Notes: generated by a model from the sequence alone, not told the origin. Shown: positions 32,150 to 42,069, counted from the stretch's first letter. The stretch: DNA of 64,000 nt from Trichobilharzia szidati (GCA_944472155.2 OX235272.1:15174354-15238353), one strand, 5' to 3'. Numbers and translations: made by a program.

Positions 32150-33240
32150 GTTCCCTTGGGTTCCTAGTGGAACATAGGGCTTCAACTACATGTCTCCACT
32201 TGCTTCTGTCTTCTGGTATACTTTTCACCTGCGTCTATGTTAATCCATACTGTTTTTGTTGTTGCTGGTTGGTTATTTTCATAACCTCCGTCTTGTCCAT
32301 GTTCACCTTGAGTCCTGTCTTCTCCAGCTGCTTCTTCGACCAGTTTGTCGGTTTTCGCTTGTAAGTCTTCGATTTTGTGTGACATCAAACATAAATCATC
32401 CACGCGCAAAATCCAGGTCTTCTAGATTCTTCACGTTGGTCCAGGATATCCCTGTCATCTCGTTTCCCACTGTCTGACGCATAATCCAGTCCAGTCCACC
32501 ACAATTAGGAATATCATTGGTGATAATAAGCACCCTTTTCTGACTCCTGTGTTTACTCCAAACGCCTCACTGAGTTTTTCGTTGTGGATCACTTGACATG
32601 TGACGTTGTCGTACAGCTGTTGAATAAGGTTGATGAATATTTGGGGTACGCCATAGTAGTCGAGTAGTTTCCAGATAACTTCGCGGTCAACGCTGTCGAA
32701 GGCCTTCTCGAAGTCTATAAAGTTGAGGTAGAGCTTTGATTGCCATTTCATGCTTTGTTCTGTGATGATGATGCGTAGAGTTGCAATTTGGTCAGAACAT
32801 GATTTGCCTTTCTTGAATCCAGCTTGTTCTGGTCGGAGTTCTGTATCCAGTGCGTCCTTTATTCTCTTCAGGATGATGCGACTCAGGATTTTACTTGGCG
32901 TCGACAGGAGCATGATTCCTCGCCAGTTCTTGCAGAGTGAGGCATAAGTCGCCTTTCTTTGGTAGTTTCACGAGGTAACCTATCCTCCAGTCAGTAGGCA
33001 CCTTTCCCTCCTTCCAGACCTTTTGCAATGATGGAGTCAGCATATCTGCTGTCGTCTCCGGGTCCGCTTTCAGTGCTTCCGGGGGTATTCCATCTGGTCC
33101 AGCTGCTTTTCCAGCTTTCAGAAGCTTGATGGCATTCAAGACTTCAGCTTTCGTTGGAGGATCGGTGTCAACTTGTAGTTGTGTACGTGATGTTGTTGGT
33201 ATTTCTGGGACCTTATCATTGCCCCTTGCAAAAATACCAA
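32150..33240 (-). mobile_element. RTE family A, truncated copy
   Basis: Minus-strand copy from the N-terminal RT region (at about 33,200) to the 3' tail gaagccctatgttccactag at about 32,160-32,185. The C-terminal block between the catalytic box and the tail is deleted after a KVKSIPEDRSKW-like segment. Frames shift at about 32,930, 32,404 and 32,330. Confidence 0.8.
32404..33190 (-). pseudogene. RTE family A reverse transcriptase fragment
   Basis: Motifs in order: TDPPTKAEVLNAIKLLKAGK, AAGPDGIPPEALKADPE, GYLVKLPKKGDL (then frameshift), LSTPSKILSRIILKRIKDAL, LRPEQAGFKKGKSCSDQIAT, NFIDFEKAFDSVDREVIWKL (catalytic Asp), GVRKGCLLSPMIF. Just before the DD codons (GATGAT, 32,395-32,400) there is a 4-base insertion cgtg, at the same site as agtg in the copy at 7.59 kb. 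A defective copy. Confidence 0.85.
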
Positions 33241-33624
33241 TGAAATGATACTTCACAAGAACGGAATGAAAGGAAGGTGGGGGGAAGAGACACAGATAGA
33301 ACAAGGACTTTCACTCATTAAAAATAATAATACAACCTGATCAGTGAACAATAATTTCACAATAATTCATCTCAGTAAAATGATGGACTTATAAATCTTC
33401 TGATATTTTGTTATCCATAAGATGATGGTCTTGAATTCTGTAGTCAATAAGAAATTGCTAAGATATAGGGGAATATTCATCGAAACCTGCTAAACATTTA
33501 TTGACGCATCACAGATGACAGTACTCAAATTGATAAACCCAAAACTCCATAGCCGAAGTTGGCCTCAAGTGTTCGACTGTAGTTTTTGAAATTTTAGTAT
33601 GTAAGTCCATTAGTGATTTTCAAG
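33241..33624. other. Intron sequence, nothing recognised
   Basis: AT-rich, no frame or repeat that I can support. Confidence 0.45.
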
Positions 33625-34005
33625 TGTTGGTTTGTAGGGATTCGATTGATTTCAGGATTTAATCATGAGAACCATTGGAAAACCAGCTGGGAGTACTGGA
33701 CAGCTGTTTCGTCCTAGTTTGGGACTTTTCATCAGTACGCACCCACCGCCAGGGTTCGAACCCAGGACCTTCTCGTTACAAGGCTGGCGAGCTCGTATAC
33801 CATTAAGCTACTGGGACCCGATACAATGGCCAGAGCATGAATTCTAACTTCTGCCAATTCACGATATAGCCCAACCGCTAGCCAATGTCTTTGGCGAGTA
33901 TTTGTCCTCACACCCGACCTGCTGCAACCTACTGGTCACGACTTCTCACTAGAACCCCAGGTAACTACCTACCTAAATACGGCCAGTCGCTAGTGAGCAT
34001 CTCAT
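33625..34005 (-). repeat. Full-length hammerhead SINE
   Basis: The best preserved copy in overall length. On the minus strand: 5' blocks TACCTGGGGTTCTAGTGAGA and GTGAATTGGCAGAAGTTAGA, head GGGTCCCAGTAGCTTAATGG, B box GGTTCGAACCC, then stem I GTACTG, core ATGAAAA, stem II GTCC/GGAC, GAAAC, AGCTGTC and CAGTAC. Two core bases differ from the hammerhead consensus. Confidence 0.85.
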
Positions 34006-34009
34006 TGAT

Positions 34010-34105
34010 ATTCAAGTGTTGGTTTGTAAGGATTTGATTGGTTGGTTTCAGGATTTCATCATGAGCTGACATTAGTGATGGATGGAAGCTTAGAACATCA
34101 GCTAA
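34010..34105 (-). repeat. Hammerhead SINE 3' tail fragment
   Basis: Minus-strand tail only: GCTGATGTTC..., CTAATGTCAGCTCATGATGA, AATCCTTACAAACCAACACT. Head and ribozyme are missing. Confidence 0.6.
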
Positions 34106-34114
34106 AAGTAGTGG

Positions 34115-34136
34115 ATATATATATATATATATATAT
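34115..34136. repeat. (AT)n microsatellite
   Basis: Alternating AT run between the SINE tail fragment and the composite SINE. Confidence 0.9.
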
Positions 34137-34150
34137 CAGCATGTATGCTT

Positions 34151-34376
34151 GTGCGTCGGTGGTTAAGCGGTTAAGGCGCTCGCCGACCATGCACAAGGTC
34201 CGGGGTTCGAACCCCTGCCAACGCACTCCTTTACCTCGCTAAGCCAGTAAGAAGACTGGTAAAGAGGGGAGGTTGGGTATGAGGCTAGCAACCCCATCCT
34301 GTAAAATAAACACTGCTACAGAAACTTCAAGCCTCTAGCTTGGAGCCCTATGTTCCACTAGGAACGTGAAGGAACA
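34151..34376 (+). repeat. Composite SINE: tRNA head, RTE leader, RTE tail
   Basis: Three parts. 34,151-34,226 is a tRNA-like head with paired ends (GTGCGT/ACGCAC), A box TGGTTAAGCGG (34,160-34,170) and B box GGTTCGAACCC (34,204-34,214). 34,250-34,330 matches the RTE family A leader (gtatgaggctagcaacccca, tgctacagaaacttcaa; compare 13,450-13,500). 34,341-34,376 matches the RTE family A 3' terminus (gagccctatgttccactagg). Such a layout fits a non-autonomous partner of the RTE element, copied by its reverse transcriptase. Confidence 0.75.
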
Positions 34377-34499
34377 CAAGCATGTATGGTTTGTACTCAA
34401 TAATCACATATTACAAACACTTGCATTTCGAAGTAGTCATCAACGTGTCATACCTAATATCTGAGGGCTAATCATACTACTTAACATCTGACTGTCCAA

Positions 34500-34590
34500 A
34501 CATCGGTAGTTGGAGCCGGATTCGAACTCCTGACCCTTCGGTTGGTGATAGATAGCCAATCGTCTAGACCAGTGAGACAGAGAACCACAT
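34500..34590 (-). repeat. tRNA-like SINE head
   Basis: Minus-strand CTCTGTCTCACTGGTCTAGA, then B box GGAGTTCGAATCC at about 34,518-34,530. No full tRNA fold. Confidence 0.5.
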
Positions 34591-34683
34591 TCAAATATCA
34601 ACAATGACCGAGTCTTTAAGAAACAAACACAAACAGTATGGACAAGATCAAAAATAATTCTAAAAAAACCAACCTATTCATAC

Positions 34684-34997
34684 CTAAATCGATGTAAAAC
34701 TCTTCATTATTATCATTGAATAAACTTCTTGTGCTAAGGGAAGGAAGTATATTCATCAGTTTATCTGATTCACTTATAAGAGGAAGTTTTGGTTTTATTT
34801 CTACCGACGATGATGTTGATGGTGTGGGTTCGGCAATACTGCAATCCATGTCAACTGATTGGAGAGGAGGATTATCAATTGGATCATCATGTGAGATAGA
34901 AGGCTTAATGTCCAGTGTCTTACACTCCACTGGATCACATTGAGTAGGCTGTTGTTCTGAATTAGCCTGCGTTTCACTACAACAGTCTGGAAGTGAT
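34684..34997 (-). CDS. CLSPN: Claspin, large internal exon
   Basis: 314 nt between acceptor ttaaatttcag and donor GTATGAAT, entered in phase 2 and left in phase 1. The peptide is acidic and Ser/Pro-rich: SLPDCCSETQANSEQQPTQC, EIKPKLPLISESDKLMNILP, ending NDNNEEFYIDL. The final E-E-F-Y-I-D-L resembles the F-V-I-L-E patch of human claspin that precedes the leucine-rich helix in the next exon. An (S/T)Q pair appears in SETQ, but no SQ/TQ cluster is obvious. Confidence 0.8.
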
Positions 34998-35094
34998 CTG
35001 AAATTTAAAAACAAAATTAAAATTTCATAATAAATAACCAAAAGATAATCACAAGTGAACACAAATAGTAGTAGAGTAGTGTTCTTTAGTCGCC

Positions 35095-35460
35095 CGCTGA
35101 TCTGCAGAAGCCCAAAAGACAAGATCCCGTACCTGACCACTTCTATGTGTATATATCAGTTCACCTGTTGCTGTGCAGCCAGGTACATCGGTCGTTCAAC
35201 GCGTATCCTGTCAAAGAACACTATCCAGCGTGGCTCCAGAAAGGAAGTAATGGCTGCATAAGGAGTGCAATAACAGAACACCTCGTCAACACTGGCCATT
35301 CCATCTCAACAAACTCCTCCTTCAAAGTAATCTACAAAGTGAAGAACAACCTTCCAAAGACAGTACGATTCCGTCTTCTTTGCATAGCAGAAGCCCTAGT
35401 CATTAGGCTAGAGGAACCAGAACTTTGAATACAAAAGAAAATTATTCAACCACTTCTACT
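35095..35460 (+). pseudogene. Penelope-like GIY-YIG endonuclease (family A)
   Basis: It has QFTCCCAARYIGRSTRILSK (GIY-YIG motif), then after a small frame change EHYPAWLQKGSNGCIRSAIT, EHLVNTGHSIS, FKVIYKVKNNLPK and RLLCIAEALVIRLEEPEL. Open from about 35,147 to 35,428 in the second frame. It sits about 100 bp upstream of the acceptor of the large claspin exon, on the opposite strand. Confidence 0.7.
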
Positions 35461-35845
35461 CCCATGGTAACAACTGTGTTGATTTGACTTAACTTTTCTT
35501 TGTTTGTTTGTTTGATTTGACTTAACTTTTGCTCGTAAGCTTATTTTCCTACTCAAAACCCTTGTGTAATTCCGTATATTTTGTTTCCATGTACACCCTG
35601 AGTACAACTCTTTCATTAAACTATTCATGTTATTACGTAACTCTTCTTTAACAATCGTTTGTGACAACTCATCACTTTTGTTACTACCCTCTTATATCAA
35701 CATCCAATTCATCTGAACTTACTAATTGTAATTTTGTTTGACAAATTTGATGTACACACACATACAGAACACAAATACATCATATTATTCAGTCAAGTGT
35801 ACAGTCAGCCTACAGTTATCCAGAACAGATTTCTCATTTACCAAG
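35461..35845 (+). mobile_element. Penelope family A 3' UTR
   Basis: T-rich sequence downstream of the endonuclease with a tandem duplicate of tttgacttaacttttctttg/ttgacttaacttttgctcg at 35,485 and 35,516. Position and composition match the other family A tails. Confidence 0.4.
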
Positions 35846-35849
35846 ACAC

Positions 35850-35881
<32 letters not shown>

Positions 35882-35882
35882 G
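35846..35882. repeat. (TTA)n tract
   Basis: The TAA-type 3' tail of the following minus-strand RTE copy. Confidence 0.85.
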
Positions 35883-36395
35883 TATCCTTTAATTCCTACT
35901 GGAACATAAGGCTTCAGCCGTGCGTCTCCATTGCGTTCCGTTCTCTGCTAGGGTCTTCACCTGGCTCCAAGTCTGCCCATATGCTTTCATCTCCTCTTCA
36001 CATGACCTCCTCCAAGTCACCCACCCAAACACTGACGACCAACTCGCCGCTTCCCTTTCAGTCGGGTTCCACTCGAGCAATGGCTTGTCTAGTGATGTCA
36101 CTCACTTGATGGTTTGTTTCCTGAGAGTATGGCCAGCCAACCCATCTCCATTTCTTCATGCCTGCCTATTTCTTTCACAATCGGTTCCTGCTGAGTTGGT
36201 TCGCTCATTGCCAGAGATCTCTGTTGCTGATCTCTTCTGGCTGGCCATCTGATCTTGAGTGGTATTAAGCGAAGACAACTGTTAATGAAGGTGTGTAGTT
36301 TGTTTGAGATGCTCTTTATGACGCGCAGTGCAAGTCTCTGATCCATCCGTATAGTGAGTAGCACTGACTGGCTTCACATTGGAGTTGAAAATCCG
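35883..36395 (-). mobile_element. RTE family A 3' portion
   Basis: Minus strand: CGGATTTTCAACTCCAATGTGAAG, then NKLHTFINSCLRLIPLKIRW, NEPTQQEPIVKEIGRHEEM-like, DITRQAIARVEP-like and the tail gaagccttatgttccag. Frames are broken. Very close to the plus-strand copy at 43.96-44.6 kb, sharing the inserted CACT-type changes. Confidence 0.8.
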
Positions 36396-36475
36396 GTTGA
36401 AGCAGACCGGATGAGATTCGAACCCAAGATGTTTATCTGAAAGCCAGGTTACTTAATGCAATGGAACTGCACTTC
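36396..36475 (-). repeat. tRNA-like SINE head
   Basis: Minus-strand CATTAAGTAACCTGGCTTTC, then B box GGGTTCGAATCT at about 36,414-36,425. Directly beside the RTE fragment. Confidence 0.5.
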
Positions 36476-36534
36476 CACGATAAAGTAGGTAAAAATTAAA
36501 AATCTGTGTATAGAAGATATTAAATAGCACTTAC

Positions 36535-36658
36535 GTAGTCTGAGAAGAAGATTCACAGCCTTTGCTTTCACTTCCCGTGATGCCTTTCAGTGATTGACGA
36601 AATTCACTGAAACATTTAAACTGTTTAGGTCTATGCACTGGTAAACGTATATCTGCTT
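36535..36658 (-). CDS. CLSPN: Claspin, exon with LPVHRPKQF
   Basis: 124 nt between acceptor ttttcctttag and donor GTAAGTGC, entered in phase 1 and left in phase 2. It encodes ADIRLPVHRPKQFKCFSEFR and QSLKGITGSESKGCE. With the end of the previous exon this makes ETQRLVRE + ADIRLPVHRP, matching the S-E-T-Q-R-L-I-R-E-S-x-x-x-L-P-Y-H block that is the clearest family signature of claspin. The neighbouring exon is 73 bp away, the shortest intron seen here. Confidence 0.85.
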
Positions 36659-36731
36659 CTAAAGGAAAAACAAAACAAAAAAACAAAGAATGAATGGTAA
36701 TCACGATGACGAAAAATAATATCAAACTAAC

Positions 36732-36858
36732 CTCGTACAAGACGTTGTGTTTCAATATGAATCTGAAGTCGTTCTTCCTCTAAACTAGAAGAACCTGGTT
36801 TAGAACCAGCGGATGTTTTAGATTTTGAGATAGTTTTTGATTTCTTTTTTGCTGCACC
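36732..36858 (-). CDS. CLSPN: Claspin, exon with ETQRLVRE
   Basis: 127 nt between acceptor cactttag and donor GTTAGT, phase 0 in and phase 1 out. It begins GAAKKKSKTISKSKTSAGSK, a basic Ser-rich part, and ends EEERLQIHIETQRLVR. Human claspin also has a Lys-rich stretch before LHSETQRLIRES. This and the next exon carry the call for the whole gene. Confidence 0.85.
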
Positions 36859-36909
36859 CTAAAGTGAAATTAGAATAACTTTTTCTTTTTTAAAAAAAGG
36901 GTTGCTTAC

Positions 36910-37134
36910 AGAGCTATACGTCCAACGACCAACTTGTTCTTCTGTCTCTTCATCATCCTCTGCTGCTGCTCCTTCTTCTTCTTCTTGTTCTTCTTCTCCT
37001 TTTATGAACTGTTCTGCGTCTTCTTCAGACTCATCATCATCATCTGCTTGATTTAAAGGTGGAGAAGCGTCAGCTTGATACTCATCATGGTCATCATCAC
37101 TTGATTCACTATCGATTAGATCAAGGGGTAAAAT
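36910..37134 (-). CDS. CLSPN: Claspin, N-terminal acidic exon
   Basis: 225 nt (75 codons), phase 0 at both ends, acceptor ttcttttag, donor GTAAGC. It begins ILPLDLIDSESSDDDHDEYQ, runs through Asp- and Glu-rich stretches (DDDDESEEDAEQFIKGEEEQ) and ends EEQVGRWTYSS. Acidic low-complexity sequence is usual in the claspin N-terminus, so it adds little specific evidence by itself. Confidence 0.75.
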
Positions 37135-37299
37135 CTAAAAGAACGAAGAGACAAAACTTTGCAAAGATAATACATATGAAACAACAGTTTGTGTGAAATG
37201 TTACAACCGCATACTGTATGGTTTCATATAGACTGATGAAAACTGACATTTATTGTATACAACAACACATTGGAATTATATTTTCGATAGGGAATATTA

Positions 37300-38210
37300 T
37301 TCATGTTTAGGAAGTGAAGTGGTAGAGCACGTTGACCGCTTCACTTACTTGGGAAGTACCATCAGCCAGCCCCAACGGGTTGATCTCTGACGAAATCTCA
37401 GCACGAATACAGAGGGCTAGGTTCGCATATGCCAGTTTACGCCGTCTCTGGTTTAGTAGACGTGATATCCGACTATCAACCAAAGGGCGTGTGTACTGCT
37501 CATCAGTCCGCTCCATCCTCCTTTATGGCTACCTGTGAGACCTGGCCATTGAGAGCAAAACACATGAAAAGATTAGCTGTCTTTGATCATAGGTGTCTGC
37601 GTTCTATCTCCCGCGTGAAGTGGTATAATAAGGTGAGCAATATTGAGGTTAGGCTTCGGTCGAGTGCTAGGTAAGGAGGGGAAATCAGTCGACGAAGCTG
37701 TGAAATTACATCGCCTGAGATGGTTAGGACATGTGTTACATATGGCTAGCCTGGCCATCGCCTTCCTCGACAATGGGCAATGTTAGCTGACATAGGGTCA
37801 GGCTGGAAAAGAGCTAGCGGCGGTCAAACCAAAATATGGCACCAGTCAATGAAATCTACAACAGTTAGTTTAAGCCAGCCACGTAGGAAGGTGTAGAATT
37901 CCTGACTAGTTGGGGTCCTCCAGACGGCAAAAACCAATGGTTGGAATCAATCAGTGACATGGCTCAAAATCGTTGTCAGTGGCTAGCGCAGATGCATCCA
38001 CTCCTTGTGACTTATGATTTCCAATGAAACTGTTTTGTTCTTCGTTATTACTATACCTTTGTCTCACCACACCTCTGTTTACTGTCTATATTATGCATTT
38101 CTCCTACTTTCTTCTCTTCCTTTGTGTGCTACAAGGAGGGAGTGTGGCGACTTGAATTGCGGCACATATGTGCAAAGTTCTATGCTGAAAACCGACCGAA
38201 CCGACATGTT
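37300..38210 (+). mobile_element. RTE family B 3' portion
   Basis: Starts at the GSEVVEHVDRFTYLG region, includes GLISDEISARIQRA, AVFDHRCLRSISRVKWYNKV and SNIEVRLRSSAR, then the 3' UTR to gtgtggcgacttgaattgcgg and the CGACCGAACCGAC end. Frames broken several times. In a claspin intron, on the opposite strand. Confidence 0.8.
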
Positions 38211-38674
38211 TACACTAGCATTATTTGAAAACTATTGCTCTTACCTAAAACTACATCTCTCATTTGTTTCCTTGTATTTGTATTTCTTTTCAACAGAAAA
38301 ACACTATTTAAATGAGAAATCACACGGAGAAACTCGCTAGCGAGTCAAGCATATCGATGCAGCGCCATTAAAAATAGATTGAAATCGCAATTTCTCGACT
38401 CTGTTGGTATATAATTACTGATTGGTATGATTGATTACTTTGGAACCACTCACGTCAACTCTAGCAGTGTTTGTCAGCTATACTGTGAAGTAATTTAAAT
38501 GCTAAATGGGGCTTGTGGATGAGGTCATCACTGCTGTAACTAGTTCAAACCATCTGAGCTGTGTAATTTTGTAAATGAGAATTTATTCATTGAAATGTTT
38601 ACTTATCGATTGAATACTTTTGCTACTTAAAGGTGAAGTGAATTCTGTTTTTACATTTTAGCGTATGCCTATCA
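38211..38674. other. Intron sequence, nothing recognised
   Basis: No repeat, exon or coding frame that I can support. Confidence 0.45.
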
Positions 38675-39812
38675 AGAGAATCTCGCAAAGCTGCTGCTGG
38701 ATTCAACATAGAACTTGTCACTGAAGTGCACCAGTTCCAGTTGCCACGTTCCAATTAGCACACAAAGGTAGACAAGAAAATGAGTGAAGAGAATCAATAG
38801 AGTTTTGACAAGTATAAGAGTGAAACAGAATGAGTAATGATAGAAAGGAATATGAAAGGTTAAAGAGACTGAATACATCTGCGTAAGCCATTGACAACGA
38901 TTTTGAGCCATGTCACCTATTGTCTATCTCCAGACATTGATTCTTAGAGTCCCGAGGGCCCCGACCAACCCGGAAGTCTGCATCTCCCTACCTGACTCAG
39001 TTTAACTGTCAAGGAAGGATTTCATGGATTGGTTGATGCGATGTTTTTGTTTGGCCACCACTTACTCTTTTCCAACCTGCACCTATATATCAGCTAGCTA
39101 GTAATGCCCGTCGGGGTGGGGGAGGCGATGGTTAGGCATGTGCAGCACGTCACCTAGCCATCTCAATCTATGTAACTTTATAGCCTCGTCGATTGATTTT
39201 CCCTCTTTGCCCAACACTCTACGCCTGACGTCAACATTACTTACCTTATTATACCACCTAACGTGAGAAAGAGATCGTAGACATCTATGATCAAAAACCG
39301 CCAACCTTCTCATGTCTTAAACTCGTGTTGACCATGTTTCAGAGCCATAGAGAAGGACGGAGCGAACTAGTGAGCAGCATACACGTCCCTTGGTTGATAG
39401 CCGGATGTCACGCCTACGCCAGAGACGGTGTAAGTTAGCGAAAGCAGCCCGAGCTTTTTGGATCCGTTCTGAGATTTCTTCACCAATCAATCCGTTGGTG
39501 CTGATACAACTTCCCAAATAGGTGAAGTGGTCAACATGTTCTATCACTTCACTCCCTATCACTAAGCTAGGAGTTGATGTAGTCCAGTCCTGTAGCAGCA
39601 CCTGACATTTTACAGGGGCGAATCGCATGCCAAACATACGAAGATTGCTGCTCAAGGTGTTCAGAAGACTCTGCACTTTGTCAGCATCCTCCCCTAACAG
39701 GACTATATCATCTGCATATTCTAAGTCCATAAGACTATTCCCTGGTAACAAGTCGATTCGTAAGTCGTTAAGTTTAGTTAAAGATACTTCCATCAGCATA
39801 TCGCAAAGATAA
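38675..39812 (-). mobile_element. RTE family B, truncated copy
   Basis: Minus strand from the RT catalytic region to the 3' UTR. It is the most intact minus-strand family B copy here; the same sub-lineage as those at 0.75 and 21.8 kb by its 3' UTR (AACGTGGCAACTGGAACTGG). Confidence 0.85.
39098..39799 (-). pseudogene. RTE family B reverse transcriptase, C-terminal part
   Basis: First frame (39,317-39,799): MDLEYADDIVLLGEDADKVQ with the Y-A-D-D box intact, FGMRFAPVKCQVLLQDW, FTYLGSCISTNGLIGEEISE and [18 protein letters not shown]. After a frame break, RRLAVFDHRCLRSLSHVRWY and HRLRWLGDVLHMPNHRLPHP to 39,098. The upstream two thirds are absent. Confidence 0.8.
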
Positions 39813-40139
39813 TGAGCCTATTCAAATTGTCAAGATATACAACAGCACGAAGATGACAAAGAATATCATGGGTAAAATAATTCATTAGGACAGGGATGAG
39901 ATAATTATGAGCCAGCTATCTAAGTGAGTTATGGACTAAACAGTCTAAACAACAATAATGTTAGGACAACAAAATATAAAGAAGATAGGGAGAGAATGAG
40001 TAAAGGTTATCAACCAGGAAGGAAGCAAGTATACTTGACAAGATCAAATAACATTCATCGTATTATTGTCAGAAAAGGAATAAAGAAGGAAATTTCAGCA
40101 TGTGCACCATTGATTGAGATTTTTGGCAATATGTAGTAA
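39813..40139. other. Intron sequence, nothing recognised
   Basis: A plus-strand frame is open but has no recognisable features. Confidence 0.4.
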
Positions 40140-41145
40140 CGTTTGGGGCCACCGATTCGAACTATCCCCAATCAGGGAGTCGTGACGCACTGACGGATGC
40201 CAACGTAACGCAGGTGTCCTTCATCCCATAGTGTCATGTCATAGCTTGACCATCTCTTCACTTTTTCTATCTACTCCCACGACTGGCGAACAGAAACCGA
40301 TACGAAAACCTTTGAGATAAGATCCGAAGCACACATCCAAACCACTGAAGTTTGTGTCTTCAGGTGACAACACTTAGTGAGTGGTGATCTCCACTGTGTC
40401 CAAACACACGCTGCCAGACCTCAGAATTACTGACACAATGAAGACATCGGATGCAAGAAATTCTACGAAGACAGTGATGATCGAATACGCAGAGTCACCA
40501 CACATCTTCAGCTCGGAGTGGTCAGGTTTCACAAGCGTAGGGCAAGACCAGCACTCTATCTTTGACAGCGAGAGTGACGTCACGACAGTGCCAAATATGG
40601 CACAAATTGCCGCATGCCACCTTACTTTTCACTGTACGGTGACAGATCTCATCCGTCACACAGCCAGTACTCACGCAACTACCCAGACACAGGAACTTAT
40701 CAACAACTTCAAGTGGTTCACCTGCAAGGGTTAGTGCAGATACAGGCTCCAAGTAATCTTACATCTGTATTTTTCACTAAGACGGCGCAAAACACATGCC
40801 AGACAGGCAGACACAAATCTCCAAGTGATTAAGTCAGATTTGGGCAGCTTGCATGCTATTACACAATAAGATGATATTGTCTGCATACTAGAGGTCGAAA
40901 AGTATATCTCCAAGAAGATCTATACCATCACCACAGAAGTCCTTCAGAAGTGACTCTGCAATGTCATCAATGACAAAATTAAAGAGAAATGGACAAATTA
41001 GGCAACCCTGTCTAAACCCACTGTTGGTTGAGAACAGTGGAGAATAGTATTCACGTGAACCGTTTTCATATTTGCGTGATAGAGTTCCTCTAAGCATGCG
41101 AGTCAGTAAGAGACGTGAATTAAATAACACACGTCCATTCTATAA
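40140..41145 (-). pseudogene. Third RTE-like reverse transcriptase fragment (family C)
   Basis: Minus strand: SRLLLTRMLRGTLSRKYENG, then TNSGFRQGCLICPFLFNFVI, DDIAESLLKDFCGDGIDLLG and, after a stop, a Y-A-D-N version of the catalytic box. Downstream (40,522-40,752) come LTLAGEPLEVVDKFLCLGSC and HCRDVTLAVKDRVL. The RQGC-x-x-x-PFLFN core is shared with families A and B, but the sequence is clearly different. Many stops; an old copy. Confidence 0.7.
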
Positions 41146-41239
41146 CCCTACATATCTGAAGTTTGAAACATCATGTATGAACGAATTGAATACTCAAAAA
41201 TCAATTGAATTTCGATCAGGCTGACAATCAGCTAGACAC

Positions 41240-41335
41240 GTTGTGTGATCGCTAGTATTACTACTTGGCCGACTGAGCTTCGGAAACTAGAATGAGATTC
41301 GGACCATCCATCCAGTGACTTGTAGTCCAGAATGA
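41240..41335 (-). repeat. Possible tRNA-like SINE head
   Basis: Minus strand GGACTACAAGTCACTGGATG, then GGTCCGAATCTC, a weakened B box. Low support. Confidence 0.3.
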
Positions 41336-41408
41336 AAACATTACAGGAATATAACTAAAGACGGAAATTTAAACGTGATTGATTCGTTGACTAACTTGAA
41401 TGACTTAC

Positions 41409-41522
41409 ATTCGAATGTTTCTCAACAACTTTTTCAGAAACACATTCCTTCACATTAAAATCTCCTGTCACTGAAGTACTGTCAACATCAACATCTGGAG
41501 GTGAATCACTGGCGTCATCCAC
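41409..41522 (-). CDS. CLSPN: Claspin, duplicated N-terminal exon (copy 2)
   Basis: 114 nt (38 codons), phase 0 at both ends, acceptor ttatttaag, donor GTAAGTCA. It encodes VDDASDSPPDVDVDSTSVTG and DFNVKECVSEKVVEKHSN. The exon at 45,194-45,307 is identical at 111 of 114 positions. Because the exon is symmetrical in phase, gain or loss does not disturb the frame. Assigned to claspin by position, phase and acidic composition. Confidence 0.7.
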
Positions 41523-41689
41523 CTTAAATAATAATGGAAGCAATAAAAATATGCAATAAGGTTAACGCACCACTGTGACTAACACATCAGCATCAAGCCT
41601 TGCATAGATATATTCACCATTATGAGCATTAAAAATGAAAACTAACCAGTAATAAGCATAAAAACTGGTTCATACACTTAGAAGTTAAT

Positions 41690-41870
41690 TGGTGGATGGT
41701 GACTAGCAGTGGAATCCAGTATGCTCATTTCGTCCTATTTGGGACTCGTCATATGGATGTACCTGCATCCCCCAGTGAGTGATGATGTTCCCACCGAGGC
41801 TCTAACCCAGAGCGCCCATAGTTTCAAACGCCAAAGCGTTATCCACTGGACCACTAGAGGGCCAATTTTA
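41690..41870 (-). repeat. SM-alpha SINE with recognisable hammerhead
   Basis: On the minus strand: a tRNA-like head (CTCTAGTGGTCCAGTGGATA, B box GGGTTAGAGCC), then CATCCATATGACGAGTCCCA, AATAGGACGAAATGAGCATA and CTGGATTCCACTGCTAG. Stem II GTCC/GGAC and the loop CAAATA are exactly those known for the schistosome SM-alpha hammerhead. The core reads ATGACGA instead of CTGATGA, so cleavage is doubtful. Confidence 0.8.
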
Positions 41871-42069
41871 ATGGGAGGACCATGAGGCCTTTCCACTGAC
41901 AAAAACTACACGCCCGAGAGGACCCGATTAGGGTCCTTCGCGAGTTTCCACCCACCGAAGTTCAACTGGTGAGCCTCCACTCCACTCGGTGTCAGAGCAT
42001 TCTTCATCAGCCAAAAGGAAAATCTAAAATTGAATTAAACAGTTCATACAATATTTACATAGAATATTC

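Noticed and set aside
34151..34226. A functional tRNA gene
   Set aside because: A and B boxes and paired ends are present, but it is followed by RTE-derived sequence and repeated as a family. The anticodon arm is not convincing.
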